Assembly (NCBI GenBank): GCA_048262655.1
Contig: JBLXEY010000004.1
Coordinates: 248,001-312,000, forward strand
Length of the DNA: 64,000 bases
Direction: 5' to 3'
Source of the DNA: JABMNT01 sp048262655
GTDB lineage: Bacteria; Pseudomonadota; Alphaproteobacteria; Rhodospirillales; Casp-alpha2
In this document: piece after piece, positions 1-8,852 of the stretch
Layout: each line of letters starts with the position of its first letter
How positions within the stretch are numbered: position 1 is the stretch's first letter
Program-made: the position numbers and the translations under genes
The notes under the pieces: generated by a model
What the model was told of the DNA's origin: nothing
The model's database searches: none
Seen by the model: only the letters and a program-made list of their open reading frames with translations

Positions 1-1061
1 TGCAAGAGCAGTTCGTTTTTTGAGGAAAAAAACGTTTCCAGCATTGCTCCTTCACCGACGGACAGGTTTTTAGGTAACCAGGGTTTTTTCTTAAGCACAT
101 AGGTCCCATCACGATCTTCAATAGTGAGGGCGCCTTTTACCGCGAGGCTAACAACGGCCGCCGAGAAGGCTTTATTACTAAAGCCCATATTCAAAACACT
201 GTGTGATGCCGCAGGCGCCAGCTCTTTGGGGGGCTCAAATAACGGGATGACGGCGCGAGACACCGGGTCACGACCGACTTTCATCCAAACAGCCATATAG
301 TAGCCAAAGACAATTAGTAATCCAAGTACCGCAACGCCAACCTCGCCACCAATACGGTCCATGGCGCTCTCAATGCCCGAAGGCTCTGGCTGATTTACAA
401 AACCTTTTGGCCATGCCACCGCGACCGTTAAGCCTTCGCCCGGAGACAAGGGGGTTGTCGTTGAAAACCGGGGGCTACCGTCCGAGGCTATGGTGTTGGT
501 ATAATTTTGATCATTCGCCCCGGTTGGCCCGGTGTAACCGTATTGTTGTAAGACTCTGGCACCAGCTGGCAATTGGACAACCGCATGAGCCTGCAATATG
601 GGGAAGGACCATTTATTACCGGTCACGTTCCAGTAGATTTCGTCAAACTCGGGAAAGAAACCAATCTGGTTATCTGTTTTATATATCAACTCAAATGTAT
701 AAATGCCGGGGGTAATGTTTTTATCCCGGTTGCCCATATAAACCCGCTGACTTTCGGAACTCTTTTCAAGCCAGTAGTTAATCGTTTGGTTGTTTCGACG
801 TACGCCTAAGACTTCAAATCCGGTGAGCGTCTTGTTGCCAGATTTATTTTTACGGATGGTCGGAAAATCTCTGAGTATCCCACGCTTGATCCGATTGCCT
901 GTTGCCCGGACCTGGATGGTTTCCGTGACGGTAAGTGTTGCATCGCCATGGATTTGAATGCGGCTCTCGAAATTGAGGATTTCCTCACTTGCGGCCCGGC
1001 TGTCTGTTGTGGTGAAGATCAGCGCAAAAGCAATAGCGCCGATGGCAAGGAGCTTATTCAT
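1..1061 (-). CDS. DUF2207 family membrane protein, C-terminus cut by window edge
   Basis: The reading frame is open from an ATG at 1061 to the window edge, so the C-terminal part is missing. The protein starts with a signal peptide (about residues 1-23, ending DSRAA). A predicted extracytoplasmic beta-rich domain follows, with the DUF2207-type segments GILRDFPTIR and YWNVTGNKWSFPI. A membrane segment lies near residue 240 (VAVLGLLIVFGYYMAVW), followed by a cytoplasmic region (RDPVSRAVIPLFEPP). DUF2207 proteins often sit beside LemA, as here, where the gene begins 14 bases after the lemA stop. The function of the family is unknown; a role in envelope homeostasis is only inferred. There is no strong ribosome binding site, so translation may be coupled to lemA. 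Confidence 0.85.
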   Translation of the reverse strand, partial: MNKLLAIGAIAFALIFTTTDSRAASEEILNFESRIQIHGDATLTVTETIQVRATGNRIKRGILRDFPTIRKNKSGNKTLTGFEVLGVRRNNQTINYWLEKSSESQRVYMGNRDKNITPGIYTFELIYKTDNQIGFFPEFDEIYWNVTGNKWSFPILQAHAVVQLPAGARVLQQYGYTGPTGANDQNYTNTIASDGSPRFSTTTPLSPGEGLTVAVAWPKGFVNQPEPSGIESAMDRIGGEVGVAVLGLLIVFGYYMAVWMKVGRDPVSRAVIPLFEPPKELAPAASHSVLNMGFSNKAFSAAVVSLAVKGALTIEDRDGTYVLKKKPWLPKNLSVGEGAMLETFFSSKNELLL

Positions 1062-1075
1062 TTGGTGGCGACCCG

Positions 1076-1633
1076 TTACTTAAAAGAAATTTCGGGGACG
1101 GCCCGCTCATCGGGGTTGGTAAGTTCAAAAAACTCCGCTGTCTGGAACTGAAATTGATTGGCAATGACGTTGGAGGGAAACTGTTCAATCAGGATATTTA
1201 AATTGCGGACCGACCCGTTGTAATACCGCCGCGCCATCTCAATTTTATTCTCGGTATCCTGGAGTGTATTCTGAAGGTCCAGAAAATTTTCATTCGCCTT
1301 GAGGTCTGGATAATTCTCCGCAACGGCAAACAAACGGCCCAAGGCCATTCCCAATAGTCCTTCGGCCTGGCCACTTTCCGCTGGATTTCCAGCGTTCATG
1401 GATTGCGAACGAAATTGGGTGACGTTTTCAAGAATTTCTTTCTCGTGCCCCATATAACCTTTGACGGTTTCCAAGAGGTTTGGGATCAGATTCGCCCTAA
1501 GTTTCAATTGGACGTCAATGCCGCTCCACGCTTCCTCAACCATGTTTTTCAAGCGAACAAGCTTGTTATAGACGCTTATGCCCCAAAGAATAATCAGTCC
1601 AAGGATCACAACGATCCCAATTAAAATTTCCAT
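1076..1633 (-). CDS. lemA: LemA family protein
   Basis: This protein of about 185 residues has one N-terminal membrane helix (ILIGIVVILGLIILWG) followed by a long helical cytoplasmic or periplasmic domain. It carries the family's characteristic stretches VEEAWSGIDVQLKLRANLIP and a C-terminal ARRYYNGSVRNLN. The ATG at 1633 was chosen over a TTG one codon earlier because an AGGTAGAG-type binding site lies at suitable distance. It is the first gene of a two-gene unit with the DUF2207 gene. LemA proteins have no established biochemical activity; the pairing is common and suggests a joint envelope function. Confidence 0.92.
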   Translation of the reverse strand: MEILIGIVVILGLIILWGISVYNKLVRLKNMVEEAWSGIDVQLKLRANLIPNLLETVKGYMGHEKEILENVTQFRSQSMNAGNPAESGQAEGLLGMALGRLFAVAENYPDLKANENFLDLQNTLQDTENKIEMARRYYNGSVRNLNILIEQFPSNVIANQFQFQTAEFFELTNPDERAVPEISFK

Positions 1634-1749
1634 CAATGTGCTCTCTACCTAAAAACTGGAAACACCATACTGCCGAAAGAAAATTGGCATTACAACGATG
1701 GCGATAAATCAATTGGATCTTTTTCCAAGCCAGGAAAGGACGCATCCGT

Positions 1750-3003
1750 CTATTGTTTGTCATCCGGAAGTGTCGGGTTTTTCTCCAGCACGGCCGTGTA
1801 GAGTTGTTTGCTGGATGCCCCCATATTGCCCAAGGGTAAAAAGGGCGCTTTGGATTTATCGCCGCGTCGGCGCTGGATCATGCGAATGGCGGTAATGATC
1901 AGCAGAGTCGTGTTGATTAAAATGATGAAATACAGAAACCCTTTCGCACCAAAAAGCGCCATGGCCTGAGCCGAGACGGTCGGGCCAAGGCTGGCGCCAA
2001 TTCCATAGGCAATGAGCAGACCGGCTGCGATTTGTACGCGCATATCAGGGTCGGCCAGATCATTAACCTGTGATGCGGACAGGGGATAAACCGCAAAACT
2101 GAAGCCCCCATAAAGCGCCGCCAGAAGGATGAAGGTGGTAATCGGTTGACCCATTGCCCAGATTAATGCTCCGGCTGTTATTGCAGTGCCAAATGCGGAA
2201 AAAATAAGCACGGTACGCCGGTCTATTTTGTCGGACATGCGCCCAATGGGGAACTGCAAGACCATGCCACCCATAATGGCGGCCGCCATAAAGCTGGAGA
2301 CTTCTGCAATCGACAAGCCAACGCTTTTCGCAAAGACGGCCCCCATTCCATTTAAAGACGAATTCGTGAGTCCGGCTGAAATCGTACCAATGACGCCCAC
2401 CGGCGAGATCGCGAATAGTGTCTTGAATTTCAGTCGCTCTTGCGAAACCGGTTTGGGGGCAATCGAGCCGCTCAGTAAAATCGGAACCAGCGCTGATGAA
2501 TACACCATGGAAGCGATGACAAAGAGCTGGAACTGGGCCGGGTCGCCAATCAGCATCATAAATTGCCCGAGACCCTGGCCCAGATAATTGGTGATCATAT
2601 ACAGCGACAGGACTTGCCCCCGCATTTGATTGGTGGCGCGTTCATTAACCCAGCTTTCAACAACCATGATCATCCCGGCCATACAAAAACCGGCGATAAA
2701 CCGCAAAATAAACCAGGTAATGGGGTCAACGTGTAGAACGTGCGCCAGGACGGCGATCGACATAATAGAGGCGAAGGCCGCGAAGGCACGAATATGGCCG
2801 ACCGCGCTGACAACCCGAACGGCCATTAAGGCCCCCGTTAACATGCCGACAAAAAAACCGGACATGATAAATCCGGTAATGCCGGTCGAGAACCCTTCCA
2901 ACTGACTTCGAAGGCCCAAAAGGGTCCCCATCATCCCGTTGCCGAGCAAAAGCAATCCGTAGCTGAGCAGCAAGGACAAAATGGATTTAACGGAATTCCA
3001 CAT
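1750..3003 (-). CDS. MFS transporter, YcaD-like
   Basis: The 417-residue protein has about 12 hydrophobic segments in two halves, typical of the major facilitator superfamily. It starts directly with a first membrane helix (SLLLSYGLLLLGNGMMGTLL). The segment FCMAGMIMVVESWVNERATN and the loop GRMSDKIDRRTVLIFS (MFS motif A-like) resemble the YcaD group of putative solute exporters. The C-terminal tail after residue 375 is hydrophilic. The substrate cannot be told from sequence. The gene stands alone, with about 115 bases on either side before same-strand neighbours, so it could be read with lemA downstream, but nothing proves an operon. Confidence 0.85.
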   Translation of the reverse strand: MWNSVKSILSLLLSYGLLLLGNGMMGTLLGLRSQLEGFSTGITGFIMSGFFVGMLTGALMAVRVVSAVGHIRAFAAFASIMSIAVLAHVLHVDPITWFILRFIAGFCMAGMIMVVESWVNERATNQMRGQVLSLYMITNYLGQGLGQFMMLIGDPAQFQLFVIASMVYSSALVPILLSGSIAPKPVSQERLKFKTLFAISPVGVIGTISAGLTNSSLNGMGAVFAKSVGLSIAEVSSFMAAAIMGGMVLQFPIGRMSDKIDRRTVLIFSAFGTAITAGALIWAMGQPITTFILLAALYGGFSFAVYPLSASQVNDLADPDMRVQIAAGLLIAYGIGASLGPTVSAQAMALFGAKGFLYFIILINTTLLIITAIRMIQRRRGDKSKAPFLPLGNMGASSKQLYTAVLEKNPTLPDDKQ

Positions 3004-3121
3004 AACAGGCTGTGTTCCAATGGCATTAAGGAGGGGCCATCGATCTCATAGCGCGTAAAGGGGGCTTCATAAAGGAAATTTGCCGGGTATGTCGACCGCG
3101 CAACCGCCTTGCTTTTGATGC

Positions 3122-3763
3122 TTAAAGTCGGCTGCTCAGCAGTTTTATTCCGGCGAAGGCAAAGAACGCGCCCAGTGCCGCTTGTATCCAGCGCCGCGCT
3201 TTCGCATAAATTTGGACCATAAACGGCGTTGAAAAGGCAACCGCGTAGAGACAGTGAATGGTGACGGAAAAGAAGCCAGTGCCGAGAATAATCAAGGCTC
3301 CAACCCACCAGGGCGCATCGGTTTGCAAACCCAGTGAAACGATGGCGACCCAGGCCATTGCGGCTTTCGGGTTGGTCATTTGCACAAGCAGGCCGCGTTG
3401 GTAATAGCCCATCAAGCTCCTGTTGCCGCCCGCAAGTTTTCGTGCCTCCATGTCCTGTGATGTGGCGGCAGACCGGAACGATTTATAAGCCAGCCACAAA
3501 AGATATAGCCCGCCGGCAATTTTAATGATCAGCAGCGCCGATGCATAAGCGGTAAGCAGGGCGGATAGGCCGACAACGGTTAACGTCGCCCAGCATAGCG
3601 AGCCACAGGAGACACCAAGAGCCAGCGCAATCCCGGATTTCCGGTCTACGCTGATCGAGGTTCCAATGACCGCCAGAATGTTCGGGCCGGGGCTCAAAAT
3701 CGAAAGCAGGAACGCCGAATAGGCCAGAAGAAGGCCTGGTAGATATAATTCTAGCTGCTCCAT
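3122..3763 (-). CDS. LysE/RhtB family exporter
   Basis: The 213-residue protein has about six membrane segments and the LysE/RhtB family signature near its N-terminus (SILSPGPNILAVIGTS). The later NPKAAMAWVAI matches the family's second conserved stretch. Members export amino acids such as lysine, homoserine or threonine, or similar small cations. The substrate is not predictable here. The gene is transcribed divergently from an ArsR-type regulator, with an 85-base shared control region, so the regulator probably controls this exporter. That link is inferred from position. Confidence 0.88.
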   Translation of the reverse strand: MEQLELYLPGLLLAYSAFLLSILSPGPNILAVIGTSISVDRKSGIALALGVSCGSLCWATLTVVGLSALLTAYASALLIIKIAGGLYLLWLAYKSFRSAATSQDMEARKLAGGNRSLMGYYQRGLLVQMTNPKAAMAWVAIVSLGLQTDAPWWVGALIILGTGFFSVTIHCLYAVAFSTPFMVQIYAKARRWIQAALGAFFAFAGIKLLSSRL

Positions 3764-3848
3764 AAGGCGGCTCCTCGAAAGTTGTGCATTTATAAAACGG
3801 TATATATGCCATATTGCAAAGTTTTAATGCTTCGCTTAGCATCGAACT

Positions 3849-4550
3849 ATGAAAGAAGGTCCAGACATCGCATTGCTTGGCTCTCTGATCGGCGATCCGG
3901 CGCGTGCCAATATGCTGAGCGCGCTCACCAGTGGCAAAGCGCTGACCGCCAGCGAGCTTGCGGGTGAAGCCGGGGTGACCCTGCAAACCGCCAGTTCACA
4001 TTTGGCGAAAATGGAAGCGGGGGCGCTGATCCGTCGCCGCAAGCAGGGGCGGCACCACTATTTTTCATTGGCTGGCGAAGACGTCTCTGATGTGCTCGAA
4101 GCGATGATGGGCTTTGCCGCCAAACATGGGGCCTTGCGAACTCGAACAGGTCCGAAAGATCCGGCGCTTCGCAAGGCGCGTGTCTGTTATAATCATCTGG
4201 CCGGTGAATATGGCGTTCGTATGTTCGATAGTCTGTTGCAACACCGCTACGTGCAACAAAAGTCATCCGGCCTGCTTCTTACTGACGCGGGTAAAGCCTT
4301 CCTTTCCGATTTTGGCGTTGATCCTGCGACGCTGGAAAAACCCCGTCGCCCGGTTTGTAAATCGTGTCTCGATTGGAGTGCGCGCCGTTCGCATATGGCG
4401 GGGACGTTAGGGACGGCATTGCTGACCCATATGCTTGATCTGAAATGGGTTGTGCGCGAACCTGATAGCCGGGTGATCGCCTTCTCAAAATCAGGTGAAA
4501 AACAGTTTGCTCGTCAGTTTCCGGTATCACTTGACCCGAAGTCTGCATAA
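3849..4550 (+). CDS. ArsR-type winged-helix transcriptional regulator
   Basis: This 233-residue protein has an N-terminal winged helix: GDPARANMLSAL, ASELAGEAGVTLQTASSHL as the recognition helix, and a wing with RRRKQGRHHYFSL. The C-terminal half is longer than a minimal ArsR protein and contains CKSCLDWSARRSH, a CxxC that might bind metal or act as a redox switch. It faces the LysE-type exporter across a short divergent promoter region and is probably its regulator. A weak promoter-like pair (TTGCAA, 17 bases, TAGCAT) lies just before the start codon, which would give a very short leader. Confidence 0.85.
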   Translation: MKEGPDIALLGSLIGDPARANMLSALTSGKALTASELAGEAGVTLQTASSHLAKMEAGALIRRRKQGRHHYFSLAGEDVSDVLEAMMGFAAKHGALRTRTGPKDPALRKARVCYNHLAGEYGVRMFDSLLQHRYVQQKSSGLLLTDAGKAFLSDFGVDPATLEKPRRPVCKSCLDWSARRSHMAGTLGTALLTHMLDLKWVVREPDSRVIAFSKSGEKQFARQFPVSLDPKSA

Positions 4551-4614
4551 GTGTTGATTGACGTTACCGTGTGAACTTTCCATAAGAAATGAGAATCGTA
4601 AGAAGGGCTTTCCC

Positions 4615-5550
4615 GTGAATTTAATGTTTATTTCTGGCGAAGATCGTGCCGATCTGTGGCGGGATCAATTACAATCTCAACTGCCTGACCTCACCTTTTA
4701 CAAATGGTCAACGGATCAGGACGTTGATAAAGACATCATCGACTATGTTCTGGTTTGGAAACCCCCATCCGGCGTCATCAAGCAGTTCCCGAACCTGAAA
4801 GCGATTCTGTCTTTGGGCGCAGGCATTGATGGCATCACCTGTGATCCGGAACTGCCGACGGACATCCCGATTGTGCGTCTGGTTGATAATTCCCTGTCGC
4901 AGGGGATGACGCAATTTGCTGTTTATTGGGCCATCCATTTTCACCGCGATATGGATAAATATATGTCCATGGCCGAAAATAAAAACTGGACCCAATTGCC
5001 GCAAGTCGATGCGGCCCACCGCCGGGTCGGTATCTTGGGCTTGGGCGAACTGGGCGCAGCGGCTGGCAAAGCTTTGGTCAATCTGCAATTTGACGTCGCC
5101 GGATGGTCACGTTCTGAAAAGCAGATCGATGGCATTAAAAGCTATTTCGGAGCGGACGGCTTGTCTGATTTTCTGGCGGAAACAGAAATACTCATTTGTC
5201 TTCTGCCCCTGACATCAGAAACCGAAGGCATTCTAAACGCGGATCTGTTTGCCCAGTTACCGAAAGGCAGCGTCATCATTAATCTGGCCCGCGGCAAACA
5301 CTTGGTTGATGCCGATTTAATCGCAGCTCTTGAGAGCGACCATCTGGCGGCCGCTGTCCTGGACGTTTTTCACCAAGAGCCCTTGCCACAGGATCACGTC
5401 TTTTGGGATCACCCGAAGATCACCGTAACCCCGCATATTGCCGCCCTGACATTCCCGCACTCCGGTGCCGAATACGTCGCCGGAAACATCCGCGCCATCG
5501 AGCGCGGCGAAGCGCCCCAAAACCTGATTGATTTGACGAAAGGGTATTAG
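4615..5550 (+). CDS. ghrA: Glyoxylate/hydroxypyruvate reductase A-like dehydrogenase
   Basis: A D-2-hydroxyacid dehydrogenase of about 311 residues. The NAD(P)-binding motif is VGILGLGELGAAAGKAL. Further family blocks are INLARGKHLVDADLIAAL and AAVLDVFHQEPLPQDHVFW, and the catalytic His lies in TVTPHIAALT. The N-terminal FISGEDRADLWRDQL and the overall length fit the GhrA group, which reduces glyoxylate and hydroxypyruvate. The reading frame extends upstream to a TTG, but the GTG at 4615 is preceded by AGAAGGG at good distance and gives the usual family length; an ATG lies three codons later. The gene follows the ArsR-type regulator by about 65 bases and may be co-transcribed with it. Confidence 0.88.
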   Translation: MNLMFISGEDRADLWRDQLQSQLPDLTFYKWSTDQDVDKDIIDYVLVWKPPSGVIKQFPNLKAILSLGAGIDGITCDPELPTDIPIVRLVDNSLSQGMTQFAVYWAIHFHRDMDKYMSMAENKNWTQLPQVDAAHRRVGILGLGELGAAAGKALVNLQFDVAGWSRSEKQIDGIKSYFGADGLSDFLAETEILICLLPLTSETEGILNADLFAQLPKGSVIINLARGKHLVDADLIAALESDHLAAAVLDVFHQEPLPQDHVFWDHPKITVTPHIAALTFPHSGAEYVAGNIRAIERGEAPQNLIDLTKGY

Positions 5551-5859
5551 GCTTGCGGGTTTGGTAAATGGTGTTACTGCTACGGGAACGGGTATCATGA
5601 AACAGAGGACTTGCTCATAATTGGGAAACTGTCTCCTAAATAGATAAATAAAATGTCCGTCTGGTTTCTGTTTGCACAATCATAACTTAGAAACCAAAAT
5701 GCCGTCCGTTTTGGACGAAATAAGGTGCATTGTTTTCATATTACCAGAGAGTCTTTTTATGGCCCTAAGCGGAAGTCATTAATAGAAAAAAGTTCCCGCC
5801 ATCAATTCATACTCCGCTAAATGAAGATGATGAAGCGATGCCTTTGCGTGATACAAGCT
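5551..5859. other. Intergenic region between convergent ghrA and STAS gene
   Basis: About 310 bases without a convincing gene between two convergent genes. The only structure seen is a small inverted repeat at 5703-5717 (CGTCC, loop GTTTT, GGACG). It has no adjoining T-run, so it is a poor terminator. Its sequence loosely recalls the dispersed GTCCGCTTTGGG repeats described elsewhere in this window. Confidence 0.5.
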
Positions 5860-6165
5860 CTACGACTTGATCGAAATAATCTCGGAGAATTTAGAGATTT
5901 CGAGCATTTTTTTAACCTGTCCAGATGGATTACATAATTCCAAACTTTTGCCGGCGTCTTGAACAGCATCATTAAGCAATAGAAGCATTCCAAGTCCCGC
6001 AGAATCAATCCCGTCCAGGCCGCTCAAATCAATGGAGCAGAGGGAACAGTTATTAGCTGTTATCTCAGAAATCATTTTTTGCACCTCCGTATTATCTGAA
6101 AATCCGAATTTTCCGCGAAAATTGATCGAAACTGTATCGCCGTTCTGCGTTGAGGAATATTCCAA
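5860..6165 (-). CDS. STAS domain protein (anti-sigma factor antagonist-like)
   Basis: A 101-residue protein consisting of a single STAS domain. The hallmark loop DGIDSAGLGML places the conserved, potentially phosphorylated serine at residue 55. The start is a TTG at 6165; no in-frame ATG is available nearby, and AGGAG lies nine bases upstream of the TTG. It is the second gene after a large chemoreceptor (55-base gap, same strand), so the two are probably co-transcribed. STAS proteins of this size act in partner-switching pathways with serine kinases and phosphatases; no such partner is visible in this window. Confidence 0.87.
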   Translation of the reverse strand: MEYSSTQNGDTVSINFRGKFGFSDNTEVQKMISEITANNCSLCSIDLSGLDGIDSAGLGMLLLLNDAVQDAGKSLELCNPSGQVKKMLEISKFSEIISIKS

Positions 6166-6220
6166 TGTAATAGGCTCCTATAAATTCTAGTGTGAATTGC
6201 CATCAAGAAAATTATTAAAC

Positions 6221-8248
6221 TTACCTAACTGATTTCAAAAAATTCTCAATCTCGTTTCGGAACACGTCCATTGTTTCCTCTAAAGCTTTGGCTTGCCAAA
6301 GCATTTGAACAGATTTTCCTGACGAACGCGCCGCGGATAAGGTAAGCGCTCCAACGCTATTGAGAACAACGTTTGCGTCATCGCTGACAGTGCTTGCAGT
6401 CCGCGCAATTTCTTCGGTTGCAGCGCTTTGTTCTTCAACCGCACTGGCTATTGTCGTGGACATTGAATTGATCTCACCAATTACTGACCCAATGCCCTCA
6501 ATGGCCTCAACAGAATTTCCGGTGGCCCCTTGAATGGTTCCGATCATTGAGGATATCTGCTCTGTCGCTTTTGCCGTCTGTGTGGCCAAATTCTTAACTT
6601 CCGAGGCCACGACAGCAAAACCTTTACCTGCGTCACCTGCGCGAGCCGCCTCAATGGTTGCATTGAGCGCCAACAAGTTTGTCTGCTCTGCAACATCAGA
6701 AATCATTTCTACAACTTCACCAATTTTCTGACTTTCTTGTTCAAGCCCCCGAACCATTTTCGTTGCCTGAGCAACTTCGGTCACCGCATTTTCAGAATTT
6801 CTCGAGGATAGAGCAACCTGTTGAGAAATTTCAGAAACAGATGCAGATAACTCCTCTGCTGCTGCTGCAGTAGATTCAACACTCCCCGATGTACGTTCCG
6901 CAGCTTCAGCAACTTCAAATGATCGGCTACCCGTTGTAGTCGTTTCTGCCCCAGAAGCGTTCGCCGCTTTTTTGATGAGCATTGCGACACCCATCACTTG
7001 TTCAATCAATTCCACCGACTGTCCTTCAAAGCTTTTGACCAGTGAGGCGACTTCCTCGGCTCTAGCGATCTTGGAGGCTTCGGCTTCTGATTGTTCCTTC
7101 GCTAATCGCTCTGTTTCAATCATGCTGTTTTTAAAGATATCAACAGTTTTTGCCATTTCACCAATTTCATCACCCCGACCTTGAGCCGGAATTTCAACGG
7201 TTTTGTCACCCCCTGCCAATCGCTGCATTGCTTCTGTCATGCCCTTGATCGGGTTTCCAATCGAGCGCCCTAATAACAACGCCAATGCGATGCCAATAAC
7301 GAATCCAAGACCAGAAATCACAACCAATTCGATTTCGGCCAAAGTAATTTCATCGATGGCCTTCTCGGCAATTTCATGTTCATACTCGGAGGCCATAAGT
7401 GCCAGCTTTTCCGCGTCACGTATGATAATCGCGGAATACTTTGGCATCTCAACGTCCATCAAATCCGTGAAGAGCAGCTGATCGCGAAGTACTTTCTCAT
7501 AAACGGTTTGGAAATTTACGCGCAGATTTTGAAGCTCTTTATAAAGCTTACGTTCATGATCGGTGTTAAGGTTTTGGCCGGCAGCTGCTAATGATTTGTC
7601 GAAAGCGACGAACTCATCGGCGATCTTTTTTGCGTATTCTTGTTTGCCTTCAAAAAGTAATCGTCCAGTTTCTATTTGTATAAGAAAGGCATGTGCGCGT
7701 GCCTCAAGCACAAAATCTCTCAGCTTTTCATTATTTTCAGCCCGCGCGTCGCCTACCAGTTCATCCAAATCTTTAATCATTAAATCGGCTGCAGGTTCCA
7801 ATTCTTTATTTACGAGGTCTAAAAATGAGTGCTTCTTCTCGGCAACAATCAGAAAATTCTCTGAATAGGATTTAAATGAGGTTTCTATCTCAGCTATGAT
7901 GTCGAGGTGCGATGCATCTTTGATCCCGGCCTTAGCGTTTTCGATGGCTTCCGCTGTCTCTTTTTCATATTTATGTGAAGCCGTTTCGGAATCTTCGTCA
8001 CCTTTTTGAACAAAGGCCCGCGCCGCGCGGCTCATTTTTAAGAATTTGAGCTCAATATCGGCTGATAACGCCAATTCTTCAGCCGCGTCTTCCATTTCAT
8101 GGACTTCATGACCGACTTTGACAAAATTCCAATAAGATAACGCCGCGACGACAGTAAATATAAGGATTTGCAATCCAAATCCGACCATAAGTTTGCGGCC
8201 CACTTTCATATCAGAAAACATATTTTCCTCGTTGTTAGCCGATGCCAT
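6221..8248 (-). CDS. Methyl-accepting chemotaxis protein
   Basis: A chemoreceptor of about 675 residues. A first membrane helix lies at about residues 25-45, followed by a long, largely helical periplasmic domain to about 300. A second helix (VISGLGFVIGIALALLLG) leads into a HAMP domain (NPIKGMTEAMQRLAGGD). The signalling domain contains the conserved hairpin tip with EQTNLLALNATIEAARAG and GKGFAVVASEVKNLA. The ATG at 8248 was chosen because GGAG lies six bases upstream; an in-frame ATG four codons earlier (8260) is an alternative. The helical sensory domain resembles HBM or four-helix types, but no ligand can be assigned. It probably forms a unit with the downstream STAS gene. Confidence 0.93.
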   Translation of the reverse strand: MASANNEENMFSDMKVGRKLMVGFGLQILIFTVVAALSYWNFVKVGHEVHEMEDAAEELALSADIELKFLKMSRAARAFVQKGDEDSETASHKYEKETAEAIENAKAGIKDASHLDIIAEIETSFKSYSENFLIVAEKKHSFLDLVNKELEPAADLMIKDLDELVGDARAENNEKLRDFVLEARAHAFLIQIETGRLLFEGKQEYAKKIADEFVAFDKSLAAAGQNLNTDHERKLYKELQNLRVNFQTVYEKVLRDQLLFTDLMDVEMPKYSAIIIRDAEKLALMASEYEHEIAEKAIDEITLAEIELVVISGLGFVIGIALALLLGRSIGNPIKGMTEAMQRLAGGDKTVEIPAQGRGDEIGEMAKTVDIFKNSMIETERLAKEQSEAEASKIARAEEVASLVKSFEGQSVELIEQVMGVAMLIKKAANASGAETTTTGSRSFEVAEAAERTSGSVESTAAAAEELSASVSEISQQVALSSRNSENAVTEVAQATKMVRGLEQESQKIGEVVEMISDVAEQTNLLALNATIEAARAGDAGKGFAVVASEVKNLATQTAKATEQISSMIGTIQGATGNSVEAIEGIGSVIGEINSMSTTIASAVEEQSAATEEIARTASTVSDDANVVLNSVGALTLSAARSSGKSVQMLWQAKALEETMDVFRNEIENFLKSVR

Positions 8249-8260
8249 TATACTCTCCAT

Positions 8261-8852
8261 AAAATCCTGTTTGTAAGCTGCAGTCTGTTGATCGATCGTC
8301 TCGTATATGTGGGGTTAAGGGTCTCTCCCAAACGGAAAACAAGTATATTAACAGATACTATTCAGATGTCCGCTGTTGGCACTTTTCAGACTCTAACAAG
8401 ACATCGAATTTATGTCCGAAGCTGTGCAGAAAGCGGAAGTTGAATTCGAGACATCAACCTTTCATAATTTTTGCCTTCACAGGAATGATCCGGTGTTCAT
8501 GCCAATGCTCTAGAACTTCTGAATTGGTTTTTATTGGGCAATTCATATGTGCTCCTTTGTCGCAGTTGTCTTCGAACTCTGGCAATTAAGACTAAACCTC
8601 AGCTATGTTTCTGTATGATGTCTGAATTGTTTCATTGTAATACAAAACCAAATGCATTTATGGGCACAGCTATGCCAATGTCGCTTAGCGATTAGAAAGT
8701 GGTCGTTTGATTCCCAACCCATAGACAGTCGCTATTGACCCAAAGCGCTAAGACACAAATATCTTTAGGTTTTTAAAACTGTCCGCGTTTGGCCTAAAAA
8801 GGGTGCGCGGCAATATTTCCCGCAAGTTTGGGAACTCGACAGTAAACTTAGC
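8261..8852. other. Long intergenic region with dispersed short repeats
   Basis: Nearly 600 bases without a supportable gene between the chemoreceptor start and the end of uppP. It contains several copies of a degenerate repeat. At 8369-8394 there is a 26-base stretch beginning TCCGCTGTTGG that matches 54870-54895 at 22 of 26 positions. At 8731-8747 there is GACCCAAAGCG, an inverted form of GCTTTGGGTC, and at 8781-8794 GTCCGCGTTTGGCC. The chemoreceptor promoter presumably lies in the right part of this block's left end, but no clear consensus was seen. Confidence 0.55.

Noticed and set aside
3764..3848. ArsR operator in the LysE/ArsR divergent region
   Set aside because: Only an imperfect palindrome (GGTATATATGCC) was seen; too weak to list as a site.
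5703..5717. Small inverted repeat as the ghrA terminator
   Set aside because: The stem is only five base pairs and no T-run follows.
8168..8443. Plus-strand reading frame antisense to the chemoreceptor start
   Set aside because: Mostly overlaps the well-supported chemoreceptor gene, has no binding site and an unlikely composition rich in His, Ser and Arg.
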